NCBI GenBank assembly: GCA_902624045.1
Contig: CACNVX010000002.1
Location: 1 to 64,000 of the forward strand
DNA length: 64,000 bases
Origin: an uncultured Pelagibacteraceae bacterium
GTDB taxonomy: Bacteria > Pseudomonadota > Alphaproteobacteria > Pelagibacterales > Pelagibacteraceae
Direction: 5' to 3'
Position numbers and translations under genes: made by a program. Position 1 is the stretch's first letter, and the number at the start of each line of letters is the position of its first letter. Below, one piece after another: positions 55,260 to 63,623 of the stretch. A model generated the notes under the pieces. The model was given only the letters and a program-made list of their open reading frames with translations. It did no database searches and was not told where the DNA came from.

Positions 55260-57925
55260 TGAAAAAACTTATATTAAATTTTAATTCTAAGGATAGTAAA
55301 AAAATTGAAAATCCTAAAAACTTTTTAGGTGGAAAAGGTGCTAATCTTTCTGAAATGGGAAGAATGGGTCTTCCAGTGCCTCCAGGTTTTACAATATCTA
55401 CAAAAGTTTGTGAAATTTTTTATAAGGATAAAAAAAAATTAAATAAAAATTTAATTTCTCAAATTAAAAAAGAATTAAAATTAATCGAAAAAGATGTTTC
55501 TAAAAAATTTGGAGACCTAAAAAATCCACTTTTATTGTCTGTACGTTCTGGCGCAAGAGTATCAATGCCTGGTATGATGGATACTATTCTAAATTTGGGC
55601 CTGAACGATAAAACAGTTAAAGCTTTAGCAATTAAAACTTCAAATGGAAGGTTCGCTAAAGACAGTTATAGAAGATTCATTCAAATGTATGGTAATGTGG
55701 TAATGGGTGTTGAAGGTTATCATTTTGAGGAATTAATTGAAAATTACAAACTTACGAAAGGTGTTTTGTTAGATACAGATTTAGATGAGAGTGATTGGGA
55801 TGGACTAATTGAGGACTTTAAAAGAACAGTAAGAGAAAAGGCTAAAAAAGATTTTCCTCAAGATGTCTATGAACAATTACTAGGAGCAATAACTGCTGTA
55901 TTTTTATCTTGGGAAAGTAATAGAGCAAAAGTATATAGAAAACTAAATCAAATCCCAGCGGAGTGGGGAACCGCAGTAAATGTTCAATCAATGGTTTTTG
56001 GAAATATGGGTGATGATTGTGCAACAGGAGTTGTCTTTACAAGAAATCCATCAGATGGATCAAATGAAATATATGGTGAATATTTAATTAACGCGCAAGG
56101 TGAGGATGTTGTGGCAGGCACTAGAACGCCACAATATATAACAAAAAAAGCCAGGAGAGATGCCAAAGTAAAAGAATTATCAATGGAAGAATCTATGCCT
56201 AAAGTCTTTAAAGAACTTCAAAAAATTTTGAAAAAATTAGAGATGCATTACAAAGATATGCAAGACGTAGAGTTTACAGTCGAAAATAATAAATTATGGA
56301 TGCTTCAAACAAGATCAGGAAAAAGGACAGCAAAATCAGCAGTCAAAATTGCAGTTGATATGGTTAAAGAAAAATTGATTTCTAAAAAAGAAGCTGTATT
56401 AAGAATTGATCCAAACTCTTTAGATACACTTTTGCATCCTACTTTAGATGAAAAAAGTTCAATTAATGTAATAGCAAATGGATTGCCAGCATCACCTGGT
56501 GCAGCTAGTGGCAAAGTTGTGTTTACATCAGAAGAAGCTGAAAGATTAACCGCAATGATGCAAGATACAATTTTGGTAAGAGTGGAAACCTCTCCAGAAG
56601 ATATACAAGGAATGCATGCTGCTAAAGGAATTTTGACTGCAAGGGGAGGAATGACAAGTCATGCGGCTGTTGTTGCAAGAGGTATGGGCAGGCCATGTGT
56701 TTCAGGATCGAGTGAAATTGATATAAACTATGAAAATAAGTCTTTTAAAACTTCTTCAATGGAGATTAAAGAAGGAGACATAATCACTATTGATGGCTCA
56801 ACTGGAAGAATTATTTCCGGAAGTGTTTCAACTGTGAAGCCTGAAATATCTGGTGATTTTTCCAAGTTAATGTCTTGGGCAGATAGCTTTAGGAAATTAA
56901 GAGTAAGAACAAATTCTGAGACACCAAAAGACACCAAAACAGCAAAAGATTTTGGTGCAGAGGGAATTGGATTATGTAGAACTGAACATATGTTTTTTGA
57001 TGAAGAACGAATTTTGTCTGTAAGAGAAATGATATTATCTAAAACGAAAGATGACAGAGCAATAGCATTACAAAAACTGTTACCACATCAAAGAAAAGAT
57101 TTTATAGATATCTTTAAAATCATGAGTGGATTACCAGTCACAGTTAGATTGTTGGACCCACCATTACATGAATTTTTACCACGCACAGAAAAGGAAATTA
57201 ATGAGGTTGCTAGTATAGTTAATCTCCCAATTAAAGAGATTGAGTCAAGAATTGAAGAGCTACATGAGCAAAATCCTATGTTAGGTCATAGAGGCTGTCG
57301 TCTTGGAATATCTTTTCCTGAAATTTACGAGATGCAATGTAAAGCAATATTTGAAGCTTTAGCACACCTTAAAAAAAGTAAAATTAAATCTGCATTTCCT
57401 GAAATAATGATACCTTTGGTATCTACAGAGGCCGAGATAAAAATAATGAAAGATTTAGTAATTAGAACCGCAAGTAAAGTTCAACATGAACATAAATTAA
57501 AAATAGAATTTTTAGTAGGAACGATGATTGAATTACCTAGAGCAGCAATAAAAGCAAAGGAAATTGCTAAGCATGCAGAGTTCTTTAGTTTTGGAACAAA
57601 TGATTTAACTCAGACTACTTTTGGAATCAGTAGAGATGATAGTGGTAAATTTTTAAATGATTATTTAGAAAACAAAATATTTTCTGTTGATCCTTTTGTT
57701 TCAATAGATGAAGGAGTTTCAGATTTAGTTGAAATAGCGGTAGAAAAAGGAAGAAAACAAAATAAAAATCTTAAACTAGGTATTTGTGGAGAGCATGGAG
57801 GAGATCCGCATAGCATTTCTTTTTGTGCAAGAGCAGGATTGAATTATGTTTCTTGTTCACCTTATAGAGTTCCTGTTGCAAGGCTAGCTGCCGCTCAAGC
57901 TGAAATTAAAAAAAAATTAAATTAA
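55259..57925 (+). CDS. ppdK: Pyruvate, phosphate dikinase
   Basis: PpdK interconverts pyruvate, ATP and phosphate with PEP, AMP and PPi. The 888-residue protein has the N-terminal ATP-grasp region (FLGGKGANLSEMGRMGLPVPPGF near 22-44), the swivelling phosphohistidine domain with GGMTSHAAVVARGMGRPCVSG near 463-483, and the C-terminal PEP-binding TIM barrel ending in the GICGEHGGDP segment. Length is typical. The gene follows glyS by TAATG. The glyQ-glyS-ppdK order is known in alphaproteobacteria. It converges on the ssrA gene, immediately after its stop. Confidence 0.96.
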   Translation: MKKLILNFNSKDSKKIENPKNFLGGKGANLSEMGRMGLPVPPGFTISTKVCEIFYKDKKKLNKNLISQIKKELKLIEKDVSKKFGDLKNPLLLSVRSGARVSMPGMMDTILNLGLNDKTVKALAIKTSNGRFAKDSYRRFIQMYGNVVMGVEGYHFEELIENYKLTKGVLLDTDLDESDWDGLIEDFKRTVREKAKKDFPQDVYEQLLGAITAVFLSWESNRAKVYRKLNQIPAEWGTAVNVQSMVFGNMGDDCATGVVFTRNPSDGSNEIYGEYLINAQGEDVVAGTRTPQYITKKARRDAKVKELSMEESMPKVFKELQKILKKLEMHYKDMQDVEFTVENNKLWMLQTRSGKRTAKSAVKIAVDMVKEKLISKKEAVLRIDPNSLDTLLHPTLDEKSSINVIANGLPASPGAASGKVVFTSEEAERLTAMMQDTILVRVETSPEDIQGMHAAKGILTARGGMTSHAAVVARGMGRPCVSGSSEIDINYENKSFKTSSMEIKEGDIITIDGSTGRIISGSVSTVKPEISGDFSKLMSWADSFRKLRVRTNSETPKDTKTAKDFGAEGIGLCRTEHMFFDEERILSVREMILSKTKDDRAIALQKLLPHQRKDFIDIFKIMSGLPVTVRLLDPPLHEFLPRTEKEINEVASIVNLPIKEIESRIEELHEQNPMLGHRGCRLGISFPEIYEMQCKAIFEALAHLKKSKIKSAFPEIMIPLVSTEAEIKIMKDLVIRTASKVQHEHKLKIEFLVGTMIELPRAAIKAKEIAKHAEFFSFGTNDLTQTTFGISRDDSGKFLNDYLENKIFSVDPFVSIDEGVSDLVEIAVEKGRKQNKNLKLGICGEHGGDPHSISFCARAGLNYVSCSPYRVPVARLAAAQAEIKKKLN

Positions 57926-58187
57926 GAGGGGCGTTCTGTTGCCAGGTGCCCCAGACCCCGTTTGCTTAATTAACTAAGTTAATTAGGCAGCAAGTGCGTA
58001 ACTTTCGTTAGCAATTATAAATTAGCCCGTTACGGTGGAACAATCCCGAACGAAAGAATAGCCTTTAGTCACCCGTCGAATCTATTTCACCCCCATAAGT
58101 TGCAATGGTGGAGGTGGTGGGTACTGCCCCCACGTCCGCAATGGTTATTACGAAATTCGTTTATCGTCGTAGTTGGAAATCCAACGA
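57926..58187 (-). ncRNA. ssrA: Circularly permuted two-piece tmRNA
   Basis: On the minus strand an acceptor piece comes first and ends CACCTCC-A-CCA (CCA at 58108-58106). After an 11-nt linker the coding piece begins GGGGGTG (58094-58088), followed by GATTCGACGGG. GGGGGTG and CACCTCC form a 7-bp acceptor stem with one G:U pair. The coding piece holds a tag frame and downstream helices, including a TTAATTAAC / GTTAATTAA stem. The order (3' half before 5' half) is the permuted form known from alphaproteobacteria. The T-arm is GTGGG-GGCAGTA-CCCAC, without the usual GTTCRA loop. Outer ends are approximate. The gene lies between ppdK (convergent) and thyX (divergent). Confidence 0.93.
57983..58012 (-). 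other. tmRNA tag reading frame (ANESYALAA)
   Basis: Within the coding piece the frame GCT AAC GAA AGT TAC GCA CTT GCT GCC TAA encodes ANESYALAA then stop, preceded by the charged Ala on tmRNA. The ending YALAA matches the E. coli tag ANDENYALAA and is the signal read by ClpXP/ClpAP-type proteases. At nine encoded residues it is one shorter than the E. coli tag and shorter than many alphaproteobacterial tags. Confidence 0.9.
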
Positions 58188-58227
58188 TATTAATATAAAA
58201 GTAATTACAACAGATTCAATAACAATC

Positions 58228-59175
58228 ATGAAATTAACTAAAGAACAGCAAGAAGAGATAAAGAACCAACAATCACAAAGCAATCTAACTAAAAGAGTAA
58301 CGGCACCAGACCTTGAAAAAATCTTATATGAGGCAATTCCAGCTTTAGATCATGGCTTTGTAAGGGTAGTTGATTATATGGGTGATGATACATCAATAGT
58401 TCAGTCAGCCAGAGTATCGTACGGAAAAGGAACAAAACAAGTTTCGACTGACAAAGGTTTAATTAAATATTTGATGAGGCACTGGCACAGCACACCATTT
58501 GAAATGTGTGAAATTAAATATCATGTTAAGCTTCCAATATTTATTGCGAGACAATGGATTAGGCATAGAACTGCAAATGTTAATGAATATTCCGCAAGAT
58601 ATTCTATTTTAGATAAAGAATTTTATTTGCCATCACAAGAAAATTTAGCTGCTCAATCAACTAGTAACCGACAGGGGAGAGGAGATGTTTTGGAAGGAAA
58701 ACAGGCAGAGGAGGTCTTAGAACTTTTAAAAAGTGATGCAGAGAGAACTTACGATAATTATGAGACTATGCTTAATGAAAGATTTGATGGATCAACAATT
58801 GACCAAAATAAAAAAGGTTTAGCGAGAGAGCTTGCAAGAATGAATTTAACATTAAATACTTATACTCAATGGTATTGGAAAACTGATTTGTTAAATTTAA
58901 TGAATTTTCTAAGATTAAGAGCTGATAGTCATGCACAATATGAAATTAGAGTTTATGCAGATATAATGTTGAATACTGTAAAAAGATGGGTTCCAATTAC
59001 ATATGATGCTTTTATAGATTATAGGGTAGGTGGTACGGAGGTTTCTGCAAAAGGAAAAGTAATCATACAAAAACTTATTAAGGGTGAAAATGTAGAAGTT
59101 GAAAGTTCAGGGCTGTCTAAAAGAGAGTGGAATGAATTGATGGTTGCTTTTGATCTTAAAGATAAGTTGATTTAA
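58228..59175 (+). CDS. thyX: Flavin-dependent thymidylate synthase
   Basis: ThyX methylates dUMP to dTMP using FAD, NADPH and methylene-THF. The ORF-track start at 58105 runs antisense through tmRNA; the true start is ATG 58228, giving 315 residues. The ThyX motif appears as [15 protein letters not shown] near residue 110, with [20 protein letters not shown] before it. The conserved VDYMGDD start segment and the C-terminal [15 protein letters not shown] are also present. Its 3' end overlaps the convergent mrp gene by 20 bp. Confidence 0.96.
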   Translation: MKLTKEQQEEIKNQQSQSNLTKRVTAPDLEKILYEAIPALDHGFVRVVDYMGDDTSIVQSARVSYGKGTKQVSTDKGLIKYLMRHWHSTPFEMCEIKYHVKLPIFIARQWIRHRTANVNEYSARYSILDKEFYLPSQENLAAQSTSNRQGRGDVLEGKQAEEVLELLKSDAERTYDNYETMLNERFDGSTIDQNKKGLARELARMNLTLNTYTQWYWKTDLLNLMNFLRLRADSHAQYEIRVYADIMLNTVKRWVPITYDAFIDYRVGGTEVSAKGKVIIQKLIKGENVEVESSGLSKREWNELMVAFDLKDKLI

Positions 59176-59980
59176 TTTTTTCAGCAAAATTTAAATAAAT
59201 TTTTGAAATTTCATGTTCTGGATTAGCTTCAACTATAGGCTTTCCTTCATCACCCATTTTACCAACTTCAGGATTAATAGGTATTTCACCTAAAAATTCT
59301 TTTTTAAATTCCCCAGCTGTTTTTTTAACTCCTCCTTCACCAAAAATTTTATATTTCTTTCCATCGTCCCCAGTAAAAAAACTCATATTGTCTACTAAAC
59401 CTAAAATTTTAACTCCAAGTTTATCAAACATTCTAATACCTCTTTTAACATCTAAAAGAGCTACTTCTTGAGGTGTGCTCACAATTATTGCACCATCCAT
59501 TTTTATTTCTTGTGAAAATGTTAGTTGAGTGTCACCAGTTCCTGGAGGCATATCAACTATTATAAAGTCTAAATCTTTCCATTTTACTTTTTGTGTAAAA
59601 GTTTTAATTGCGCTTGTTACCATAGGGCCCCGCCATATCATTGGGGTTTGTTGATCTGTTAAAAATCCGATTGACATGCATTGAATTTCGTATTTTGTTA
59701 TTGGCTCTAATTTTTGACCATCACTTTTTGGTTTTTCATTAATATCAAACATTTTGGGAATAGATGGACCATAAATATCTGCATCTAATAGACCAACTTT
59801 ACATCCTATTTTTTTAAGAGCTATCGCAAGATTCGTTGCAAAAGTAGATTTTCCAACCCCACCTTTTGCACTAGAGACTGCAATCGTAAACTTGGTTCCA
59901 AGTATTGGATTTTTAGTGAATTTTTTAGGCTGTAGCTTCTTTTTCATTGCGGCACTTAGTTCTCGCTTTTTATCGCTCAT
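59156..59980 (-). CDS. mrp: Mrp/ApbC-type iron-sulfur cluster carrier ATPase
   Basis: Mrp/NBP35-like P-loop ATPases carry Fe-S clusters to target proteins. The protein has the deviant Walker [13 protein letters not shown], then [28 protein letters not shown] and a GLVDNMSF segment. I set the start at the ATG at 59980 (274 residues) rather than the ORF-track ATG at 60031, because the extra 17 residues would overlap the hflK promoter region and do not look like coding sequence. The N-terminal MIP18/DUF59 domain found in many Mrp proteins is missing in either version; only a short Lys-rich lead remains. It is divergent from hflK. Confidence 0.93.
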   Translation of the reverse strand: MSDKKRELSAAMKKKLQPKKFTKNPILGTKFTIAVSSAKGGVGKSTFATNLAIALKKIGCKVGLLDADIYGPSIPKMFDINEKPKSDGQKLEPITKYEIQCMSIGFLTDQQTPMIWRGPMVTSAIKTFTQKVKWKDLDFIIVDMPPGTGDTQLTFSQEIKMDGAIIVSTPQEVALLDVKRGIRMFDKLGVKILGLVDNMSFFTGDDGKKYKIFGEGGVKKTAGEFKKEFLGEIPINPEVGKMGDEGKPIVEANPEHEISKIYLNFAEKIKSTYL

Positions 59981-59993
59981 CAAACTATCATTA

Positions 59994-60021
59994 CTTGTTT
60001 TTTCCAATAAAGACACTATAT
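59994..60021 (+). promoter_or_regulatory. RpoH (sigma-32)-like promoter for hflK
   Basis: CTTG (59994-59997) followed after 17 nt by ACTATAT (60015-60021) differs from the CTTG-N17/18-CYTATNT consensus only at the first -10 base. Transcription starting 6-8 nt further on would be within about 5 nt of the hflK ATG at 60032, again with no Shine-Dalgarno. The element also contains TATATA and could be read by the housekeeping sigma factor. The geometry parallels that upstream of ftsH. Confidence 0.5.
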
Positions 60022-60031
60022 AAGTTCGCAT

Positions 60032-61138
60032 ATGTCAGATGATTTTAGAGGTAGAGGTGGAAGCCCATGGGGAGCTCCTCCAGGAGGAGGTAGCGGTGGT
60101 AATGGTTCAGGTAGAGGTCCAACCCCCCCCAATATTGACGAAATTATAAAAGAAATTCAAGATAAGATAAAAAGATTTTTACCTGGAGGAAAATCTTCAG
60201 GAGGTAAATCTATAAGCCTGATTTTATTAGTTTTGGCATTTGTATGGTTGGCTAGCGGTCTTTATAGAGTGCTTCCAGATGAGCAAGGTGTAGTTTTAAG
60301 ATTTGGAAAGTTTGTAAAAACAACTCAACCAGGTTTAAATTATCATATACCTTTTCCAGTAGAAACTGTTCAAACACCTAAAGTAACAAAAGTTAATAGA
60401 ATGGATATTGGATTTAGATCTGAAAGGGATAGTGGCTTTTCTACAGGTGGCGGAGTGGCAGACGTACCACAAGAAAGTTTAATGTTAACTGGAGATGAAA
60501 ATATAGTTAACATAGATTTTTCAGTATTCTGGGTAATTAAAGATGCTGGAAATTTCTTATTTAAAATTCAAGATCCAGAAGGAACTGTCAAAGCTGCAGC
60601 AGAAACTGCAATGAGAGAAGTAATTGCTAAAAGTGCTATTCAGCCAATTTTAACAGAGGGAAGATCTAAAATTGAGGTTGAAACACAAGCAATTATCCAA
60701 ACAATTTTAGACGATTATGAAAGTGGAATTCAAATAACTCAAGTTCAAACTCAAAAAGCTGATCCACCAGATCAAGTGATTGATGCATTTAGAGATGTGC
60801 AAGCTGCAAGAGCTGATATGGAAAGGTCTAAAAACGAAGCCGAAGCTTACGCTAATGATGTTATACCAAGAGCACGAGGAGAAGCTCAAAAAATTTTACA
60901 AGCAGCTGAAGCATATAAAAAAGAAGTGGTAGCAAAAGCAGAGGGAGAGGCAAGTAGATTTATTGCTATTTACAGTGAGTATAAAAATGCAAAAGCAGTG
61001 ACACAGGAAAGAATGTACTTAGAAACTATGGAAAAAGTTTTAGCAGATATCGATAAAGTAATTATAGAAAAAAATGCAGGATCAGGTGTTGTCCCTTACT
61101 TACCATTGCCTGAATTAAAAAAGAAAGCGACAAATTAA
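60032..61138 (+). CDS. hflK: FtsH modulator subunit HflK
   Basis: HflK with HflC forms a large membrane cage around FtsH and modulates its proteolysis. The 368-residue protein has a Gly/Pro-rich cytoplasmic N-terminus (about 1-57), a membrane helix (about 63-80), then the SPFH/band 7 domain starting VLPDEQGVVLRFGKF and a long C-terminal coiled coil rich in Ala, Glu and Lys. A C8 tract (60123-60130) codes for Thr-Pro-Pro in the N-terminal tail. It leads the hflK-hflC-DUF2065-degP operon. Confidence 0.95.
   Translation: MSDDFRGRGGSPWGAPPGGGSGGNGSGRGPTPPNIDEIIKEIQDKIKRFLPGGKSSGGKSISLILLVLAFVWLASGLYRVLPDEQGVVLRFGKFVKTTQPGLNYHIPFPVETVQTPKVTKVNRMDIGFRSERDSGFSTGGGVADVPQESLMLTGDENIVNIDFSVFWVIKDAGNFLFKIQDPEGTVKAAAETAMREVIAKSAIQPILTEGRSKIEVETQAIIQTILDDYESGIQITQVQTQKADPPDQVIDAFRDVQAARADMERSKNEAEAYANDVIPRARGEAQKILQAAEAYKKEVVAKAEGEASRFIAIYSEYKNAKAVTQERMYLETMEKVLADIDKVIIEKNAGSGVVPYLPLPELKKKATN
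60123..60130 (+). repeat. C8 homopolymer in hflK
   Basis: Eight consecutive C bases occur in the Gly/Pro-rich N-terminal coding region of hflK. Runs of C or G of this length are very unusual in DNA this AT-rich, where G/C runs otherwise reach about six. A slip would shift the frame around codon 33 and abolish the protein. Confidence 0.9.
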
Positions 61139-61139
61139 A

Positions 61140-62012
61140 ATGAAAGCTGGAAAAGTATTGGTTGGATTATTAGTAGCAATAGGTGTTGTAGCTTACTTGT
61201 CAGTGATTATAGTTAAAGAGGTTAATCAAGCGATTATTCTTCAATTTGGTGATCCAAAGAGAATTATAATGAAACCGGGATTAAACTTTAAAATTCCTTT
61301 CATTCAAAATGTAGTCTATCTGGACAAAAGAATTTTAAATTTGGATGCTCCACCAGAAGAGGTTATTGCATCTGATCAGAAAAGATTAATTGTTGATGCG
61401 TTCGCAAGATTTCAGATCATAGATCCATTAAAATTTTATATTTCAGTTGGAAATGAGAGAGTTGCAAGATCAAGATTATCTACAATTATTAACTCAAGAA
61501 TTAGAAATGTATTAGGACAAGAAGAATTACAAACTTTATTATCAAAAGATAGATCCAAACAAATGGCTTTGATTAAAGAGGGTGTAAATAATGAGGCTCA
61601 GAACTTTGGAATAAATATTGTTGATGTTAGAATTAAAAGAGCAGATCTTCCACAAGCGAATAGTGATGCGATCTATAGAAGGATGCAAACCGAAAGAGAG
61701 AGAGAAGCTAAAGAGTTTAGAGCGAAGGGTGCAGAAATGGCCGTAACTATTACATCAACTGCTGATAAAGAAGTCACAGTAATTTTGGCTGATGCACAAA
61801 AACAATCAGAGATAATGAAAGGAGAAGGTGATGGTTTGAGAAATAAAATATTTGCCGACGCCTTTGGTCAAGATCCTGAATTTTTTGCATTTTATAGGGC
61901 TATGCAAGCATATGAAAAAGCTTTAATTGGAGGTGAAACATCTTTAATTTTGTCACCTGATAGTGAGTTTTTCAAATTTTTTGGAAATATAAAACCTGAA
62001 ATCCAACAATAA
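61140..62012 (+). CDS. hflC: FtsH modulator subunit HflC
   Basis: The 290-residue partner of HflK has an N-terminal membrane helix (about 5-24) and a band 7 domain beginning VNQAIILQFGDPKRI. Typical segments are LDKRILNLDAPPEEVIASDQKRLIVDAFARF and VDVRIKRADLPQANSDAIYRRMQTEREREAKEFRAKG. The C-terminal region ends in SEFFKFFGN, as in other HflC proteins. It begins one base after hflK stops. Confidence 0.96.
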   Translation: MKAGKVLVGLLVAIGVVAYLSVIIVKEVNQAIILQFGDPKRIIMKPGLNFKIPFIQNVVYLDKRILNLDAPPEEVIASDQKRLIVDAFARFQIIDPLKFYISVGNERVARSRLSTIINSRIRNVLGQEELQTLLSKDRSKQMALIKEGVNNEAQNFGINIVDVRIKRADLPQANSDAIYRRMQTEREREAKEFRAKGAEMAVTITSTADKEVTVILADAQKQSEIMKGEGDGLRNKIFADAFGQDPEFFAFYRAMQAYEKALIGGETSLILSPDSEFFKFFGNIKPEIQQ

Positions 62013-62018
62013 ATCTTA

Positions 62019-62204
62019 ATGCGTGAGCTAGTCATAGCTTTTGGTCTTTTCTTATTTATTGAGGGAATTTTGTACGCCTTATTTCCAGCAAAAATGAAAA
62101 GTATGTTAAAAAAATTAGAACTTGTGAAAGATAGCCAACTGCGATCAGGTGGACTTATTTTTGCGGCAATAGGTTTTGTAATTATTTATTACATTAAGAG
62201 CTAA
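62019..62204 (+). CDS. DUF2065 family small membrane protein
   Basis: The 61-residue protein has two membrane helices (about 4-22 and 43-60) separated by a basic loop with LEGILYALFPAKMK-like sequence, the pattern of DUF2065. These proteins are commonly encoded between hflC and degP/degQ in alphaproteobacteria and near hflC in others. Function is not known; the location suggests a link to the HflKC-FtsH membrane proteolysis complex. Gaps are 6 bp to hflC and 1 bp to degP. Confidence 0.85.
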   Translation: MRELVIAFGLFLFIEGILYALFPAKMKSMLKKLELVKDSQLRSGGLIFAAIGFVIIYYIKS

Positions 62205-62205
62205 T

Positions 62206-63621
62206 ATGAGAAAAATTAAAATAATATTTTTAACGATAATTTTTTCATTAACTTTTTCACTGAGTGCAAACTCTAAAACAGTGCCTGCTTCATTTGCAGA
62301 CCTTGCAGAAAAATTAATGCCATCTGTGGTCAATATTTCTACTACAACAACTGTGGTAACTAATACTAATCCATTTCCTTTTCAATTTCCTCCGGGATCT
62401 CCTTTTGAAGATATGTTTAAAGAATTTGGGACTCCTCAAGAAAGACAATCAGCTGCGCTAGGTTCTGGGTTTATAATTGATGAGAAAGGAATTGTAATTA
62501 CAAATAATCACGTAATTCAAGATGCTGACGATATTATTGTTAGAGTAAATGGCGATCAAGAATTTAAAGCAAAGGTTTTAGGCGCTGATCCTCTTATGGA
62601 TATAGCTGTTTTACAACTAGAAACAGATGAAAAGTTTGTACCGGTCGAATTTGGAAACTCTGATAAAGCAAGAATTGGTGATTGGGTTTTAGCTATTGGA
62701 AATCCATTTGGTCTTGGTGGAACCGTAACCGCTGGAATTATATCAGCAAGAAACAGATCAATTGGTTTATCAAGATATGAAGATTTTATACAAACAGACG
62801 CTTCTATTAACTCAGGAAATTCAGGTGGGCCATTATTTGATATGGATGGAAATGTAATTGGAATTAATACAGCAATTCTTGGACGTAATGGTTCTATTGG
62901 AATTGGATTTTCAATACCATCAAACAGTGCTCAAATTGTAATTAAACAATTAATTGAATTTGGTGAAACAAAAAGAGGTTGGCTTGGTGTAAGAATTCAA
63001 GATGTAACAAAAGAAATTGCTGATGTTGAAAAATTAGATAAAGCAAGAGGAGCATTAGTTGCTAGTGTTGCAGAAAATAGTCCATCAGAAAAAGCAGGAA
63101 TACAAGCTGGTGACATTATATTAGAATTTAATGGAGAAAAAATAAACCAAATGAAAGAACTTCCAGCAATTGTAGCAAGAACAGAAGTTGGAAAAAAAGT
63201 TGAAGTTAAAGTTTGGAGAGATAAAAAAGAGATTACTAAAAATGTTATTTTAGGAAGGCTAGAAACTTCAGATGATTTTAAAATAAGTAAAAATCAAGAA
63301 AATAAAAAACAAAATAATGAAGAAATAATTGAAAGTTTAAGAATTGCAGTAAGACCACTAACTAAAGAAGATATTAAAAACAGAAATTTACCAAATCAGA
63401 CAACAGGACTTGTTATAACAAAAATTGCAAACAACAGCCCTTTAGCAAATTCAATAGAGCTCAATAGTGTTATTATTGAAGCTCAAAAGAAAAAAATTAG
63501 ATCAGTCAATGACTTAAAAGATATTACAAAAGAAGTTCTTAATTCAAATCAAAAGACAGTTTTACTCGCAATCTATAATAATCAAAATCAAAGACGATAC
63601 ATTGGTGTTAAGCTAGACTAA
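62206..63621 (+). CDS. degP: DegP/DegQ-type periplasmic serine protease
   Basis: The 471-residue protein has a signal peptide (about 1-21), the trypsin-like domain with the catalytic triad His102 (TNNHV), Asp132 (MDIAV) and Ser206 (GNSGGP), and two C-terminal PDZ domains (about 255-345 and 370-470). It acts as a periplasmic protease-chaperone in envelope stress. It is the fourth gene in the hflKC operon, so membrane and periplasmic quality control may be expressed together. Confidence 0.95.
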   Translation: MRKIKIIFLTIIFSLTFSLSANSKTVPASFADLAEKLMPSVVNISTTTTVVTNTNPFPFQFPPGSPFEDMFKEFGTPQERQSAALGSGFIIDEKGIVITNNHVIQDADDIIVRVNGDQEFKAKVLGADPLMDIAVLQLETDEKFVPVEFGNSDKARIGDWVLAIGNPFGLGGTVTAGIISARNRSIGLSRYEDFIQTDASINSGNSGGPLFDMDGNVIGINTAILGRNGSIGIGFSIPSNSAQIVIKQLIEFGETKRGWLGVRIQDVTKEIADVEKLDKARGALVASVAENSPSEKAGIQAGDIILEFNGEKINQMKELPAIVARTEVGKKVEVKVWRDKKEITKNVILGRLETSDDFKISKNQENKKQNNEEIIESLRIAVRPLTKEDIKNRNLPNQTTGLVITKIANNSPLANSIELNSVIIEAQKKKIRSVNDLKDITKEVLNSNQKTVLLAIYNNQNQRRYIGVKLD

Positions 63622-63623
63622 TA

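Noticed and set aside
58105-58227. N-terminal extension of the thyX ORF
   Set aside because: It runs antisense through the tmRNA acceptor piece; ThyX homology begins after ATG 58228.
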